This document shows, piece by piece, positions 25,627-35,063 of a DNA stretch of 47,486 bases. A program made the position numbers and the translations under genes. The notes under the pieces were generated by a model. That model made no database searches. It had not been told where the DNA came from and saw only the letters and a program-made list of their open reading frames with translations. Numbering within the stretch: position 1 is the first letter of the stretch; the number at the start of each line of letters is the position of its first letter. Source of the stretch: Bacteroidota bacterium (GTDB lineage: Bacteria; Bacteroidota; Bacteroidia; UKL13-3); contig JAIXWW010000017.1 of assembly GCA_027491085.1 (NCBI GenBank), forward strand, positions 1-47,486. The letters run 5' to 3'.

Positions 25627-26631
25627 TTAAGCATTAATGTTAATTTGACGAATTTTTTCGTTAAATAATAAAATAATACAACCTAACATGAATGATCCAA
25701 ACATGGAAACTGCAACAATTAACCATCTGATAGGGTATTCTTTTTTTTCTGCTGGAGTAGCTTGTTGAAGTAAAAATACGTTACTTAAATTAGCATTTAC
25801 ATCCACATTTGCTTGTTCCAATTTTTTTCTTAACTCGCTTAATTTATCAAGTTCTAATACCAAGGTTTCCTGCGAAGAAAGCGCTTCAGAACCATATAAA
25901 GCTAAACTATTTTGTTGTTTGGTAATGTATGCTTGATTACCTCCTTTACCTGCTAATTCGGTTATGGCTTTTGACTGTTCTTCAAAACTGTAAACGCCTT
26001 TTGAACCTAGGTCGCGCATGGTTTGTTTTATACTGTTAACTTCTGCTTCCTTGTTTTTATATTGCTGCTCAATAATAGCTAATGCTTGTAAAGCCACACG
26101 TCTTTGAACATCAGTTTTTACACTATCTAAAATTAGTACAATTCCATTGGCAATTTCTGCTGCTTTTTCAGGAACTTCGTCCAAAACATTTACCTCAATT
26201 GACGCAAAAGGTGTTTTACGAACACTTATATGTCGGGTAAATAATTTACCCATTTTGTAATTTTTTTCAGTATCTGTTTCTTTTATGTGATAATGTTCAC
26301 GTAATCCGTAATTATTGATAACCCTATTTTTTAAGTTATCACTTTCAAGCATTTGAATGAATTGTTGGGCAGTAGCTTGTTCACCAAACTCCAGTGGATC
26401 TTTTGATTTTATTCGAGTATCCGACAGTAAAGCACTTGAAATGGAGTTATTGGTAGATGGATAAAAAATAGCAGTAGATTTGTACAAAGGTTTTATAAAC
26501 CAAGGACTTGAAAAAATGATGGCTGCAATTCCAGCACCTATAGAAATTATACTGAGAGGCTTTTTATACTTTATTAAAAATTTTACTACATCAACTAATT
26601 CAAAGTAGTACGTTCTTTTATCTTGACTCAT
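25627..26631 (-). CDS. Wzz-type polysaccharide chain-length determinant
   Basis: 334 aa. Two terminal membrane spans (about residues 21-45, PLSIISIGAGIAAIIFSSPWF, and about 300-322, WLIVAVSMFGSFMLGCIILL) enclose a periplasmic domain with coiled-coil segments (about 175-280), the polysaccharide co-polymerase layout. The Pro-containing segment before the second span (EKKEYPIRWL) is typical. No cytoplasmic tyrosine kinase domain is fused. It sits between the flippase and the polymerase genes and should set glycan chain length with them. Confidence 0.88.
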   Translation of the reverse strand: MSQDKRTYYFELVDVVKFLIKYKKPLSIISIGAGIAAIIFSSPWFIKPLYKSTAIFYPSTNNSISSALLSDTRIKSKDPLEFGEQATAQQFIQMLESDNLKNRVINNYGLREHYHIKETDTEKNYKMGKLFTRHISVRKTPFASIEVNVLDEVPEKAAEIANGIVLILDSVKTDVQRRVALQALAIIEQQYKNKEAEVNSIKQTMRDLGSKGVYSFEEQSKAITELAGKGGNQAYITKQQNSLALYGSEALSSQETLVLELDKLSELRKKLEQANVDVNANLSNVFLLQQATPAEKKEYPIRWLIVAVSMFGSFMLGCIILLFNEKIRQININA

Positions 26632-26681
26632 TTCTTAAATATGTTAGTTCAAAAATATAAAAATATATTTAGGTGTAAAAT

Positions 26682-28121
26682 TTAATTGAATTTGCTTTTA
26701 GCTAAATTAGCTAGCTGCTTTATATCCAACAGTTTAAAAACAAAAATTGATAACCCTCCAATTAGGCATAAGATAGTTAACGACACAAGCAGAGAAATAG
26801 TATAGGTTTTACATAACAGTGCAACTATGCATAACATTATAAAAAGCATCAATAATTTTAAAAAAATTACTTTATTAAATTCTAGTTTAAGTACTTTGTA
26901 AGCAAAATAACAATTGGTAATGCCAATAAATGTTTGTGTAATTATGGCTGCGTAAGCTGCGCCAAGTGCCTGATATTTGGGTATTAGTAGAAGGTTTAAG
27001 CCAAAATTAGTTATTAAAGCAATGAGTGCTAAAATATTTAAAATTTTAAGCGAGGCATTAGCAGTAAGCAATGTTCCAAAAATATACATAAAGCATAAAG
27101 GAATAAAGCATAAAATTACCCATCCAAAAACTTGCGTTGCGTAATCGTTGGCTTTTGGCGATAGCATAACCAATATTTCACTTTGGAAGAAAAAACAAGC
27201 AATTCCAAATATAAAACTGGGTGCAATCAATAAACCTAAAGCTGTATTTACCAAAGGTTCTAACTTTTGTTTTTCGGCTATCATTTTTGAAAAAATAGGT
27301 AGCAAAAGCATGGCAACTAATGCTGCCATCATGTTTGCGGCTTCTAATAATCGGTAGCCAAGGGCATAAATTCCATCGTGGTAATCGCCATCGGGTAATA
27401 GTTTTCCTATCAGTATATTATCTACACGCGTGTAAAGTGTCATTAACAAAGCTAGCAACGCATAAGGAGCAGTTTTTTTATAAATATCCCAAAGAATAAT
27501 TTTATCAAAAATCAAAGTAATCTTACTTATTTTTTTACTGATAAAAGTAAAAGAGATGGCAGCGCTTATGCCATAAGCTAAAGTTTGGGCGTAAACAAAA
27601 TTGGTAATATTTAATTCAAAAATATTGGTAAATAGTAAAATAGAACAAAATATAATCATCAAAAGTCTATCTAAAACCGAAAAAATAGAATCTGTTTTAA
27701 AAAGCTGCAAACCACTTACATTGCTTCTGAAATAAATATGAAAAAACGATAACACTTGGTTAAACGAAAGCATAAAAATTAAGAACCAAATGCTTTTATC
27801 GTAATTTAAAATGACAGCTAAAATTAAAGTAGTTACTATGTAAAGTGCTGAAAAAAATATTTTTATGGTTAGTAATGCAGAAAACTGTTTTTCTAATAAA
27901 TTGGGGTTTTTAGCTAAGTTAGAAGTAGTGTAATTGCCAATACCAAAGTCTAACAAAACCGAAAGCAGCAATACAAAATTGAATAAAATATAATATTGGC
28001 CATAAGCCTCAAAACCCAAACGATTTTGCACCGCTCTATCAATTCCTAAAATCCAAAATGGTTTGATAAGGAGGTTAACTCCCATCATAATTATTAGATT
28101 TAGTACAAAGGTTTTTCTCAT
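26682..28121 (-). CDS. Wzx-type polysaccharide flippase (MATE/MOP superfamily)
   Basis: About 479 aa from the ATG at 28121 (MRKTFVLNLIIMMGVNLL). The frame is open to 28151, but an exact TATATTTG promoter box lies at 28137-28130, so the shorter start is preferred. About twelve to fourteen spans and repeated MOP features, for example DFGIGNYTTSNLAKN (the D.G....... motif after span 2), RVDNILIGKLL and LGYRLLEAANMMAALVAMLLLPIFSKM. It moves undecaprenyl-linked oligosaccharide units across the inner membrane for the Wzy-like protein. First gene of the three-gene glycan set. Confidence 0.88.
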   Translation of the reverse strand: MRKTFVLNLIIMMGVNLLIKPFWILGIDRAVQNRLGFEAYGQYYILFNFVLLLSVLLDFGIGNYTTSNLAKNPNLLEKQFSALLTIKIFFSALYIVTTLILAVILNYDKSIWFLIFMLSFNQVLSFFHIYFRSNVSGLQLFKTDSIFSVLDRLLMIIFCSILLFTNIFELNITNFVYAQTLAYGISAAISFTFISKKISKITLIFDKIILWDIYKKTAPYALLALLMTLYTRVDNILIGKLLPDGDYHDGIYALGYRLLEAANMMAALVAMLLLPIFSKMIAEKQKLEPLVNTALGLLIAPSFIFGIACFFFQSEILVMLSPKANDYATQVFGWVILCFIPLCFMYIFGTLLTANASLKILNILALIALITNFGLNLLLIPKYQALGAAYAAIITQTFIGITNCYFAYKVLKLEFNKVIFLKLLMLFIMLCIVALLCKTYTISLLVSLTILCLIGGLSIFVFKLLDIKQLANLAKSKFN

Positions 28122-28175
28122 TGGCTGCGCAAATATAGATTTATTCAGCAAAAAGAAGTTTGCGCGTTATGTTTT

Positions 28176-29033
28176 CTATAAATTTCCAGACTTCCAATTT
28201 GACCAATGGTTATTTGCTTTTAAAGTTGGTTGCCATTTAGCAATGTTTCTACTAGCTAAAATTTGAGCAATAAGTTGGAAAGTTTGTTGTTTGCTTGGAG
28301 GTAAATCTTTATTGTAGATGCTAGCATAATGATATTCATTTATAGTGGTTAAGTATGGAATATTTCTAGGAATATTTGCTCTCAATTCCTTTTGTGTGGC
28401 ATTTAAAATTGTAGGGTTAGTTTCTTGTAAATAGCGAATAAATTCACCTAAACTAATTTTTGCAGTATAGTTACTATTGTTAATTTTTATGCCTAGTTTC
28501 TCATACTTTTTATAATCATTTTCAAACCTAACATTCTTATTTCTTATTTTTATTAATTTATGGGGTGTTTGTTTTTTAAATGTAATTTCATCTATTATAG
28601 GTAAAAATTTCATATTTGAAATATACTCCAAGTTAGCGTTTTTTTCTTTGGTATATTTAATACAATTTCCTAGGTAAATTAGTTGAATTTGAGCCTGATT
28701 AAGGCGGTTATTGTAACCATTTACTTCAAATATTATTGCCCATCTTTTTGAATCTGCAAATAAATGAATCTTATTACCAGCAGTTAGAAAATAACCATGT
28801 TCTAAGTCTATTAGAAAATTATATAAAACATTGTTATCAATTTTCTTAGGATAAAATTTACCAGCAACACCTAAAAATGATGAATCTAGTTCGCCTAAAA
28901 TCTCTTTTTCTAATTCCTCATTCATAGCCGTTTTGTTAGTTGACTGAAACGAAAGAATAACGATTGAACTAACAATCAGAAATTTTATTATTAGTTTATT
29001 TCTGGACATGATTGTATAATTTTTTATTTTCAA
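28176..29033 (-). CDS. Uncharacterised exported protein
   Basis: 285 aa. The N-terminus has a hydrophobic segment (KLIIKFLIVSSIVILSFQS) that is probably a signal peptide or anchor; a later start at the internal Met (MSRNKLIIK, 28,000s) is possible. The body is mixed alpha/beta with GYFLTAGNKIHLFADSKRWA (about residues 80-100) and ends WQPTLKANNHWSNWKSGNL. I recognise no named function; the C-terminal W-rich motif seems to recur in uncharacterised Bacteroidota proteins. It lies between a terminator and the wzx-like gene. Confidence 0.55.
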   Translation of the reverse strand: MKIKNYTIMSRNKLIIKFLIVSSIVILSFQSTNKTAMNEELEKEILGELDSSFLGVAGKFYPKKIDNNVLYNFLIDLEHGYFLTAGNKIHLFADSKRWAIIFEVNGYNNRLNQAQIQLIYLGNCIKYTKEKNANLEYISNMKFLPIIDEITFKKQTPHKLIKIRNKNVRFENDYKKYEKLGIKINNSNYTAKISLGEFIRYLQETNPTILNATQKELRANIPRNIPYLTTINEYHYASIYNKDLPPSKQQTFQLIAQILASRNIAKWQPTLKANNHWSNWKSGNL

Positions 29034-29048
29034 TTTTAGTTACAAAAT

Positions 29049-29085
29049 AAAAACAGCCGTAAGTTTTAAACTTACGGCTGTTTTT
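29049..29085 (-). terminator. Terminator after the htrA gene
   Basis: AAAAACAGCCGTAAG (29049-29063) pairs perfectly with CTTACGGCTGTTTTT (29071-29085) over a 7-nt loop. The htrA stop is at 29099. Confidence 0.88.
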
Positions 29086-29098
29086 ATAAAAGGTAATC

Positions 29099-30547
29099 CT
29101 AATAAACATAAGTACTAAACACCATTCGGCCCCCGTTTGGCATTATTCCTTCCATTACTACTTGGCCTCTTATTTGTTCAAAATCGGCTATCAATTCTTC
29201 TGGTTTTTCGTATTGTTTTTTGTTTAATGCTATCAATATAAAACCTTCGCTTAAGCCAATATTTGCAATTTTTCCGTTCCTGATATTGTAAATTTTGATA
29301 CCATTTTTAATTCCTAATTTGTCCTTTTCTAACTTAGGTAAAGCTTGAAAATCGGCACCCAAACTTTCAGAACTAACAGTTCCTTTGCGTAAAATAGCGG
29401 TATTGCCTTCTTTGTTAATTAAAGTAAAGCTTGTTTCAGTTTCTTTTCCACCGCGCAAGTAAGTAAATTTAGCTTTATCGCCCGGGCGCATATAAGCCAA
29501 ATACTCATCAAAAATGGCTTTACTATCAATTCCTTTATCATTAATTTTTACTATTACATCACCTGTTCTTATGCCAGCTTTATCAGCTGGACTTTCTGCC
29601 AATACTGAACTTACATAAACTCCTAAATTATTGCTAATATTTAATTTTTGTGCCAAACGCGAATCTATATCGGCAATGTCCATTCCGGTATAACCACGTT
29701 GTACTTCTTTAAAATCAATCAAATCTTTGATAATTTTTGAAACAATATTAGAAGGAATAGCAAATCCATAACCAATATAACTACCCGTTTGACTAGAAAT
29801 AGCGGTATTAATTCCAACCAATCGGCCTTCTAAATCAACCAAAGCGCCACCACTATTTCCAGGGTTAATAGCAGCATCGGTTTGAATAAACGATTCAATA
29901 GGAAATTGATTGTTTACAATATTGATATTACGGCCTTTTGCGCTTACAATTCCAGCTGTAACAGTTGATGTAAGGTTAAACGGATTTCCTACGGCCAAAA
30001 CCCATTCGCCAATTTGAACATTATCGCTATTGCCAAATACTATATGCGGCAATTGTTTAGCTTCAATTTTTAACACCGCGATATCTGTTGATGGGTCGCT
30101 GCCAACCAATTTAGCTTGATATGATTGTTTTTTATTGTTTAAAATAACTTCAATGGTATTGGCATCTTTAATTACATGGTAATTGGTAACTATATAGCCA
30201 TTTTCAGAAACAATAACACCACTGCCCGAACTTGCCACAGGCCCGCGTTGACCAAAAAAATCGAAGCTGTTAAAAAAATCGAAACTTGGGTCAATATAAT
30301 TACGTTGGTTACTTAAGGTTTTAATAAAAACCACACTTGGAGTGCTGCTGGCTGAGGCTTTAATAAAATCGGTGTTGTTAATTGCTGCCCCTTTATAATT
30401 TACTGCTTCAACATTATTTCCATTTGACGAATTTCGTTCGGTAAAATCTTGTACTAATACGGTAGGGGAGTGCATTTTATAAAACACATAAGAACCTACA
30501 ATTCCACTAAAAAAACTAACTGCTACAAATGCTACTTTTTTCAACAT
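29099..30547 (-). CDS. HtrA/DegP-type serine protease with PDZ domain
   Basis: 482 aa. An N-terminal membrane anchor or uncleaved signal (KKVAFVAVSFFSGIVGSYVF), then a trypsin-like domain with the triad His in VTNYHVIKD, Asp in DPSTDIAVLK and Ser in NPGNSGGALVD (about residue 230). A PDZ domain follows (about 290-385: GYTGMDIADID, LGVYVSSVLAESPADKAGI, GDVIVKIN), and a C-terminal region that may be a second, degenerate PDZ. It degrades or refolds misfolded envelope proteins. Co-directional with the DUF1573 gene, 14 nt apart, so probably one operon; the terminator at 29049 ends it. Confidence 0.92.
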   Translation of the reverse strand: MLKKVAFVAVSFFSGIVGSYVFYKMHSPTVLVQDFTERNSSNGNNVEAVNYKGAAINNTDFIKASASSTPSVVFIKTLSNQRNYIDPSFDFFNSFDFFGQRGPVASSGSGVIVSENGYIVTNYHVIKDANTIEVILNNKKQSYQAKLVGSDPSTDIAVLKIEAKQLPHIVFGNSDNVQIGEWVLAVGNPFNLTSTVTAGIVSAKGRNINIVNNQFPIESFIQTDAAINPGNSGGALVDLEGRLVGINTAISSQTGSYIGYGFAIPSNIVSKIIKDLIDFKEVQRGYTGMDIADIDSRLAQKLNISNNLGVYVSSVLAESPADKAGIRTGDVIVKINDKGIDSKAIFDEYLAYMRPGDKAKFTYLRGGKETETSFTLINKEGNTAILRKGTVSSESLGADFQALPKLEKDKLGIKNGIKIYNIRNGKIANIGLSEGFILIALNKKQYEKPEELIADFEQIRGQVVMEGIMPNGGRMVFSTYVY

Positions 30548-30561
30548 ATATTTTATTAATT

Positions 30562-31698
30562 TTATCTAACAATATTTGCTCTAATAGCAATATTAACCTC
30601 TGGTTTTTCAGGGTCATTGGTAATTAGCGTTATTCCTCTAATGTCAAGCCCAACCACATTAAATGAAGTATAATCAACCTTCATTTTTATTTTTTGTTTA
30701 GGTTTTATCACCATGCTTTCGAGCTCTAAATTAACGCAATTACAAGAAGGTTTAGCCTTTCTTATAATTAAATCACTTTTGCCTTTATTGGTTAAAATAA
30801 ATTCTGTTATAGAGCGATCTTCGTGACCAATATCTCCAAAATCGTGCAAAATTCTATCTATGGTAAATTTTGGCGCTTTTTTAAGTTCTTTTGGCGTTAA
30901 TAATGAAAAATCTTCAGTTACGGTTGAGTTCACATAAATAATTTTAACAGGGATGGAGTCATCGTTTGTATATATTTTTATTTGTTGGCTAAAATCTCCA
31001 AAATCGTCTTTGTTTCTTGGCCAGTATTTGATTAGTAGATCTGCATCTGTGTTTGGAATTAATTCGAAAATTTTTCCTGAAACCACAATATTTGGAGGTG
31101 TTTCTATCCTTCTAATTTGCATTTTTTTGTTGCTAAGGTTATAAATTTTCAAATAAGTACTATCCGATTTACCTTGTTTTACATTGAATTTAAAAGTATT
31201 ATTATTTACAGCTAAAAACCCATATTGATAGGTATAAGTAGAGCTAAATTCATACTTAGCAGGGGCCACATTTCCTTTTAAATGTAGTACTGTTTTAGCA
31301 ACTTCGGTATTAGTGAAAATTGTGATATTTTTTCTGAAATAACCTGGTCGTCCTGCGGGGTTATATACGGCTTTAATATTTCCAATTGAACCGGGTGCAA
31401 TTGGTTGTGTGGTCCATTCTGTTTTGGTACATCCACATTCAGGCTGAACATCTTGAATTATTAGCGGGATATTACCAGTATTTTTGATTGAAAAATTATA
31501 GATAGCTAAACCACCATTTTCATTTATTACGCCAAAATCATGTTCAGTTTCTTCTAACATAAATTTAGCATATTTGTCTGTAACAGTAACTTCGTTAGCA
31601 GGTACTTTTAAGGTATTTTTTTTATTCTTGTTTTTTTGTGCAAATGCACTGTTGCCCGTGATTACAAGGCAAATTAATACTGAAATTATTCTATTCAT
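30562..31698 (-). CDS. Exported DUF1573 protein with two domains
   Basis: 378 aa. The signal peptide MNRIISVLICLVITGNSAFAQ is followed by a DUF1573 (Ig/ASH-like) domain at about 45-145, with EHDFGVINENGG, IKNTGNIPLII and PECGCTKTEW. After a middle beta-rich stretch comes a second DUF1573 copy (about 275-378: HDFGDIGHEDRS, LTNKGKSDLIIRKAKPSCNC). Each copy keeps the paired Cys. These domains are common in secreted or periplasmic Bacteroidota proteins and probably mediate binding; no enzymatic role is known. First gene of the pair with htrA. Confidence 0.88.
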   Translation of the reverse strand: MNRIISVLICLVITGNSAFAQKNKNKKNTLKVPANEVTVTDKYAKFMLEETEHDFGVINENGGLAIYNFSIKNTGNIPLIIQDVQPECGCTKTEWTTQPIAPGSIGNIKAVYNPAGRPGYFRKNITIFTNTEVAKTVLHLKGNVAPAKYEFSSTYTYQYGFLAVNNNTFKFNVKQGKSDSTYLKIYNLSNKKMQIRRIETPPNIVVSGKIFELIPNTDADLLIKYWPRNKDDFGDFSQQIKIYTNDDSIPVKIIYVNSTVTEDFSLLTPKELKKAPKFTIDRILHDFGDIGHEDRSITEFILTNKGKSDLIIRKAKPSCNCVNLELESMVIKPKQKIKMKVDYTSFNVVGLDIRGITLITNDPEKPEVNIAIRANIVR

Positions 31699-31816
31699 TT
31701 TTTATTTTATATGCTGTACTGATTAATTAAATTGGGTTTAAGTTGCTTCTTTAATTTGGATAAAGAATTTTAAAAAAAATAGTATCAACCAATATTCTGG
31801 TTTGAAGACAAAGAAA

Positions 31817-32608
31817 CTAATTAATAATTTCAAAATTATCGTCATCTAACCACACTGGAAATGCTTTTCTATAAGTTTTTAATTCAGGCAAATGTATGGT
31901 AAAAGTAGTTTCATACTCCTCGTGAGTTAACTCATTCAATAATTTCCCTTGAGGATTATATAATGCCGATTGTCCGCTATAATTTATTTGATTTCCATCT
32001 TCACCAACTCTATTCACAGTGGCTATATAACATTGGTTTTCAATTGCCCTTGCTTGGTTAAGTACCTGCCAATGCGTGATGCGTTTTTCGGGCCAACTAG
32101 CTACTACAATCATTAAATCATAATCAAACTGTTCTGTACGTTTTAGCCAAATAGGAAACCTCAAATCATAACAAATGAAAGGGGCTATTTTCCATCCTTT
32201 ATATTTAATACAAATTCTGCTATTTCCTGGGGTGTAGTATTTGTTTTCTTCACCCATTCTAAACAAGTGTGTCTTATTGTAAAATTGCACATTCCCATCA
32301 GGTGTTACAAATAAAAATCTATTGTAGTATTGGCTGTTTTCTACAATAATTAAACTACCACATATAGCCGCGTTTTTAACCAATGCCACTTCCTTCATCC
32401 AATTTACAGTAAATCCATCCATTGGTTCAGCTAGTTTACTGCTATTCATAGTAAAACCGGTTGAAAACATTTCAGGTAAAATAATTAAATCTGTTGGTTC
32501 GGTAATTTCAAAAATTCTATTGGTGAATTGTTGAATATTGGTCCGTTTATCTTCCCAAAAAAGATTGCTTTGAATGAGTGTAATTCTTAACGAGTCTGCT
32601 GTTGTCAT
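31817..32608 (-). CDS. Omega-amidase (YafV/Nit2-like carbon-nitrogen hydrolase)
   Basis: 263 aa nitrilase-superfamily enzyme. The catalytic triad is visible: Glu in DLIILPEMFSTGF (about residue 45), Lys in FYNKTHLFRMGEE and Cys in APFICYDLRFPIW. The MFSTGF and YDLRFP contexts are those of YafV/omega-amidase, which hydrolyses alpha-ketoglutaramate, the by-product of glutamine-dependent transaminases. The aminotransferase gene that would make that by-product is 28 nt upstream on the same strand, so the pair probably works as one pathway. Confidence 0.9.
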   Translation of the reverse strand: MTTADSLRITLIQSNLFWEDKRTNIQQFTNRIFEITEPTDLIILPEMFSTGFTMNSSKLAEPMDGFTVNWMKEVALVKNAAICGSLIIVENSQYYNRFLFVTPDGNVQFYNKTHLFRMGEENKYYTPGNSRICIKYKGWKIAPFICYDLRFPIWLKRTEQFDYDLMIVVASWPEKRITHWQVLNQARAIENQCYIATVNRVGEDGNQINYSGQSALYNPQGKLLNELTHEEYETTFTIHLPELKTYRKAFPVWLDDDNFEIIN

Positions 32609-32636
32609 TTTGGGTTAAATTTTATAATAAGTTAAA

Positions 32637-33791
32637 TTATATTTTCATGAGTTTTTCTGCAGCTTTTTCAAGTGTTTCATTTTGCTTAGCAAAACAAAAA
32701 CGCAGCAATTGATTATCAGTTTGTTTATGATAAAATACCGACACAGGAATGCTTGCAATTTTATGTTCTTTTGTTAATCTTACGGCAAAATCTGTGTCTT
32801 TTTCTTGTGTTATTTTTCCGTAATTTAATAGTTGAAAGTAGCTTCCTTGACAAGGCATTAATTTAAAGTTGGAGCCTTTAATTAGTTTCCTAAAGTAATC
32901 TCGTTTTTCTTGATAAAAGTCCGATAGTTCAAGGTAAACACTTTTATCATCAAAAAAATCGGACATGGCATATTGGATTGGAGTATTGGTGCTAAATGCC
33001 ATAAATTGATGCACTTTTCGCAACTCTACAGTTAAATTAGCAGGTGCTAAAATATAGCCCATTTTCCAACCTGTGGTGCTGTATGTTTTTCCAAATGATG
33101 ATATGATAAAGCTACGCTCTGCCAATGCCGGAAAACGAGCCACACTTTGGTGTTCTACTTTATCAAAAACCATGTGTTCATATACTTCATCGCTGCAAAT
33201 AATTACATCTGTACCACGAACAATTTTTTCTAATTTTTGTAAATCTTGTGCACTTAAAATACTGCCTGTGGGATTATGTGGGGTATTTATTAAAATCATT
33301 TTGGTTTTGAAATTAACCAATTTTTTCACCTCGTTCCAATCAATTTTAAACTCAGGTAGTTTTAACTCTACGAACACCGCCCTACCTCCATTAAGTTCAA
33401 TGGCTGGCACATAACTATCATAACAAGGCTCAATAACTATTACTTCATCTCCCTCTCTGATCATGGCACTCATTACAGCATAAATACCATGAGTAGCGCC
33501 CGGTATAATGGTTACTTCGGTATTGGCATCGTATTGGGCTGAATAAAGTTCATAAGTTTTTTGAGCAATTTTTTCGCGCAGGCTAAGTAAACCAGGCATT
33601 GGCGCATATTGGTTCATACCAGCTTTCATGTATTTATTAACTAATTCAATTAGCTTTGGCGATACTTCAAAGTCAGGAAAACCTTGTGCTAAATTGATAG
33701 CTTGATGTTCGTTAGCAAGCGCTGTCATTACAGCGAAAATACTTGTATTGGCTTTTGGAAGTTTTGATTTTATGGAACCATTAAATTGCAT
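32637..33791 (-). CDS. Methionine/glutamine-type aminotransferase (YbdL/KAT family, PLP)
   Basis: 384 aa class-I aminotransferase. Seen: INLAQGFPDFEVSP at the N-terminus, NQYAPMPGLLSLREKIA, TPHNPTGS, ICSDEVYEHMVFD (PLP-ring Asp and Tyr) and the PLP lysine in SSFGKTYSTTGWKMGY. This is the YbdL/glutamine transaminase K subgroup, which re-aminates 4-methylthio-2-oxobutyrate to methionine in salvage. Pairing with an omega-amidase makes the reaction irreversible when glutamine is the donor. An AATATTTG box lies 12 nt upstream of the ATG; its -33 partner is not at good spacing. Confidence 0.9.
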   Translation of the reverse strand: MQFNGSIKSKLPKANTSIFAVMTALANEHQAINLAQGFPDFEVSPKLIELVNKYMKAGMNQYAPMPGLLSLREKIAQKTYELYSAQYDANTEVTIIPGATHGIYAVMSAMIREGDEVIVIEPCYDSYVPAIELNGGRAVFVELKLPEFKIDWNEVKKLVNFKTKMILINTPHNPTGSILSAQDLQKLEKIVRGTDVIICSDEVYEHMVFDKVEHQSVARFPALAERSFIISSFGKTYSTTGWKMGYILAPANLTVELRKVHQFMAFSTNTPIQYAMSDFFDDKSVYLELSDFYQEKRDYFRKLIKGSNFKLMPCQGSYFQLLNYGKITQEKDTDFAVRLTKEHKIASIPVSVFYHKQTDNQLLRFCFAKQNETLEKAAEKLMKI

Positions 33792-34151
33792 AGTGCAATA
33801 TGCAAATATTGCTTTTACATCTCCAAACCTTTAAAAACATTGTGAATAAATTGTTTTTTAATAAGCAGGGGTATTATTGGTTTCGGTAAAGTTCATTCAA
33901 TAAAAAAATTTTATTGAATCTTAGGTAACTTTTTTACCCATTACAATGTTGAACTAATTTTTGGTTTAGCAATATATAAAAAAAATTCTTCAGTTATATG
34001 ACATATTTGACTTAGAATGAAATTTTAAGCATTAAGCAAATAATGTTTTTACCTATGATATTATGATTATAAATAAAATAAGTAAAATTTAAGTTTAACA
34101 GTCAAATTTTAATAAACAAACACTTAATTTTGACCAGATTTTTATTTGAAA
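33792..34151. other. Intergenic stretch between divergent genes, with one hairpin
   Basis: 360 bp without a gene. The only clear structure is a perfect 11-bp stem with a 3-nt loop at 33895-33919 (ATTCAATAAAA / TTTTATTGAAT). Otherwise AT-rich; it must hold the promoters for the divergent aminotransferase and DUF1223 genes, but no full two-box match is seen. Confidence 0.6.
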
Positions 34152-34925
34152 ATGAAATACAAAATATTTAGTAAAGTAGCTTTAACATTTGCCTATCTTT
34201 TTGTTTTGAGTAATTTGGCTTACAGCCAACTACTTAAACAGCCAGAAAAAAAGGGCTTTATGCCTGTTGTATTAATCGAAAATTTTAGTTCTGAGGGTTG
34301 CAGTAGCTGCCCTGAGGCCGATAAGTTTTTGGGAGAGGTTATACATATAGCCGATAGTGCTGCTAAACCTGTATATGTAATAGATTTCCATGTGGATGTT
34401 TGGAACAGGAGTGGTTGGGTTGATAAATACAGTGATTCGCTTTATACACAAAGGCAAATGAACTATGTGGGCAAAATGGATAGCATTCCTATGTACACTC
34501 CACAAAGTTTTTTAAATGGAATACTATCTGTACCAGGTTCTGATAAAAAAAGTATCACTAATTTTATTAAACAAACTTTATCTAGGCCAAATGAAAACTT
34601 TTTAAAGCTAAACGCCTTTCAAACAAATCCAGACACATTAATTTTGGAGTACGAAATATTTGGCAATACAGATAGTTTATTGATAAATTTTGCCATAACC
34701 GATAATAATATTTATTCCAAAGTAACCGCTGGTGAAAATGCAGGAAAATTATTGCATCATCACAATGTAGTTAGGCTTTTTAAAACAGAAAAAGTGGAGG
34801 GAAATAAAGGGAAGTCATATTGGATTATACCCAAAGGATTTAACTTTAAACAAACACGTGTAACTGCTTATACACAGCATGAAAATACTTGGTTTGTTAC
34901 TGCAGCCGATCAGCTAACAAATTAA
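34152..34925 (+). CDS. Exported DUF1223 thioredoxin-like protein
   Basis: 257 aa from the ATG at 34152 (the TTG at 34146 only extends the frame by two codons). Signal peptide YKIFSKVALTFAYLFVLSNL..YSQ. The mature part begins VVLIENFSSEGCSSCPEADKFL, a thioredoxin-type CxxC, followed by VDVWNRSGWVDKYSD and MYTPQSFLNG, all DUF1223 hallmarks. The C-terminal half is a beta-rich domain (about 150-257). The family's role is unknown; a periplasmic redox function is inferred from the CxxC. Single gene. Confidence 0.85.
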   Translation: MKYKIFSKVALTFAYLFVLSNLAYSQLLKQPEKKGFMPVVLIENFSSEGCSSCPEADKFLGEVIHIADSAAKPVYVIDFHVDVWNRSGWVDKYSDSLYTQRQMNYVGKMDSIPMYTPQSFLNGILSVPGSDKKSITNFIKQTLSRPNENFLKLNAFQTNPDTLILEYEIFGNTDSLLINFAITDNNIYSKVTAGENAGKLLHHHNVVRLFKTEKVEGNKGKSYWIIPKGFNFKQTRVTAYTQHENTWFVTAADQLTN

Positions 34926-35021
34926 TAACTTAGTTAGGAAAGGCACTTTAAAACTGCTTGTAATCAGTATTAATAAAAAGGATAATCAAAATTAGTAAGC
35001 CAAACATCCGTAAAAAACTAT

Positions 35022-35029
35022 TACATTTG
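35022..35029 (+). promoter_or_regulatory. Possible -7 element for the universal stress gene
   Basis: TACATTTG matches TAnnTTTG exactly, 34 nt before the ATG, and is followed by AAGCC. There is no TTTG at the expected distance upstream, so this is tentative. Confidence 0.35.
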
Positions 35030-35063
35030 AAGCCTAAAACTATTTAATTTAAATACTTTTAAT

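Noticed and set aside
28121..28137. Leaderless mRNA start for the wzx-like gene
   Set aside because: The TATATTTG box is an exact match, but no -33 box lies at normal spacing, so the transcription start cannot be fixed from sequence.
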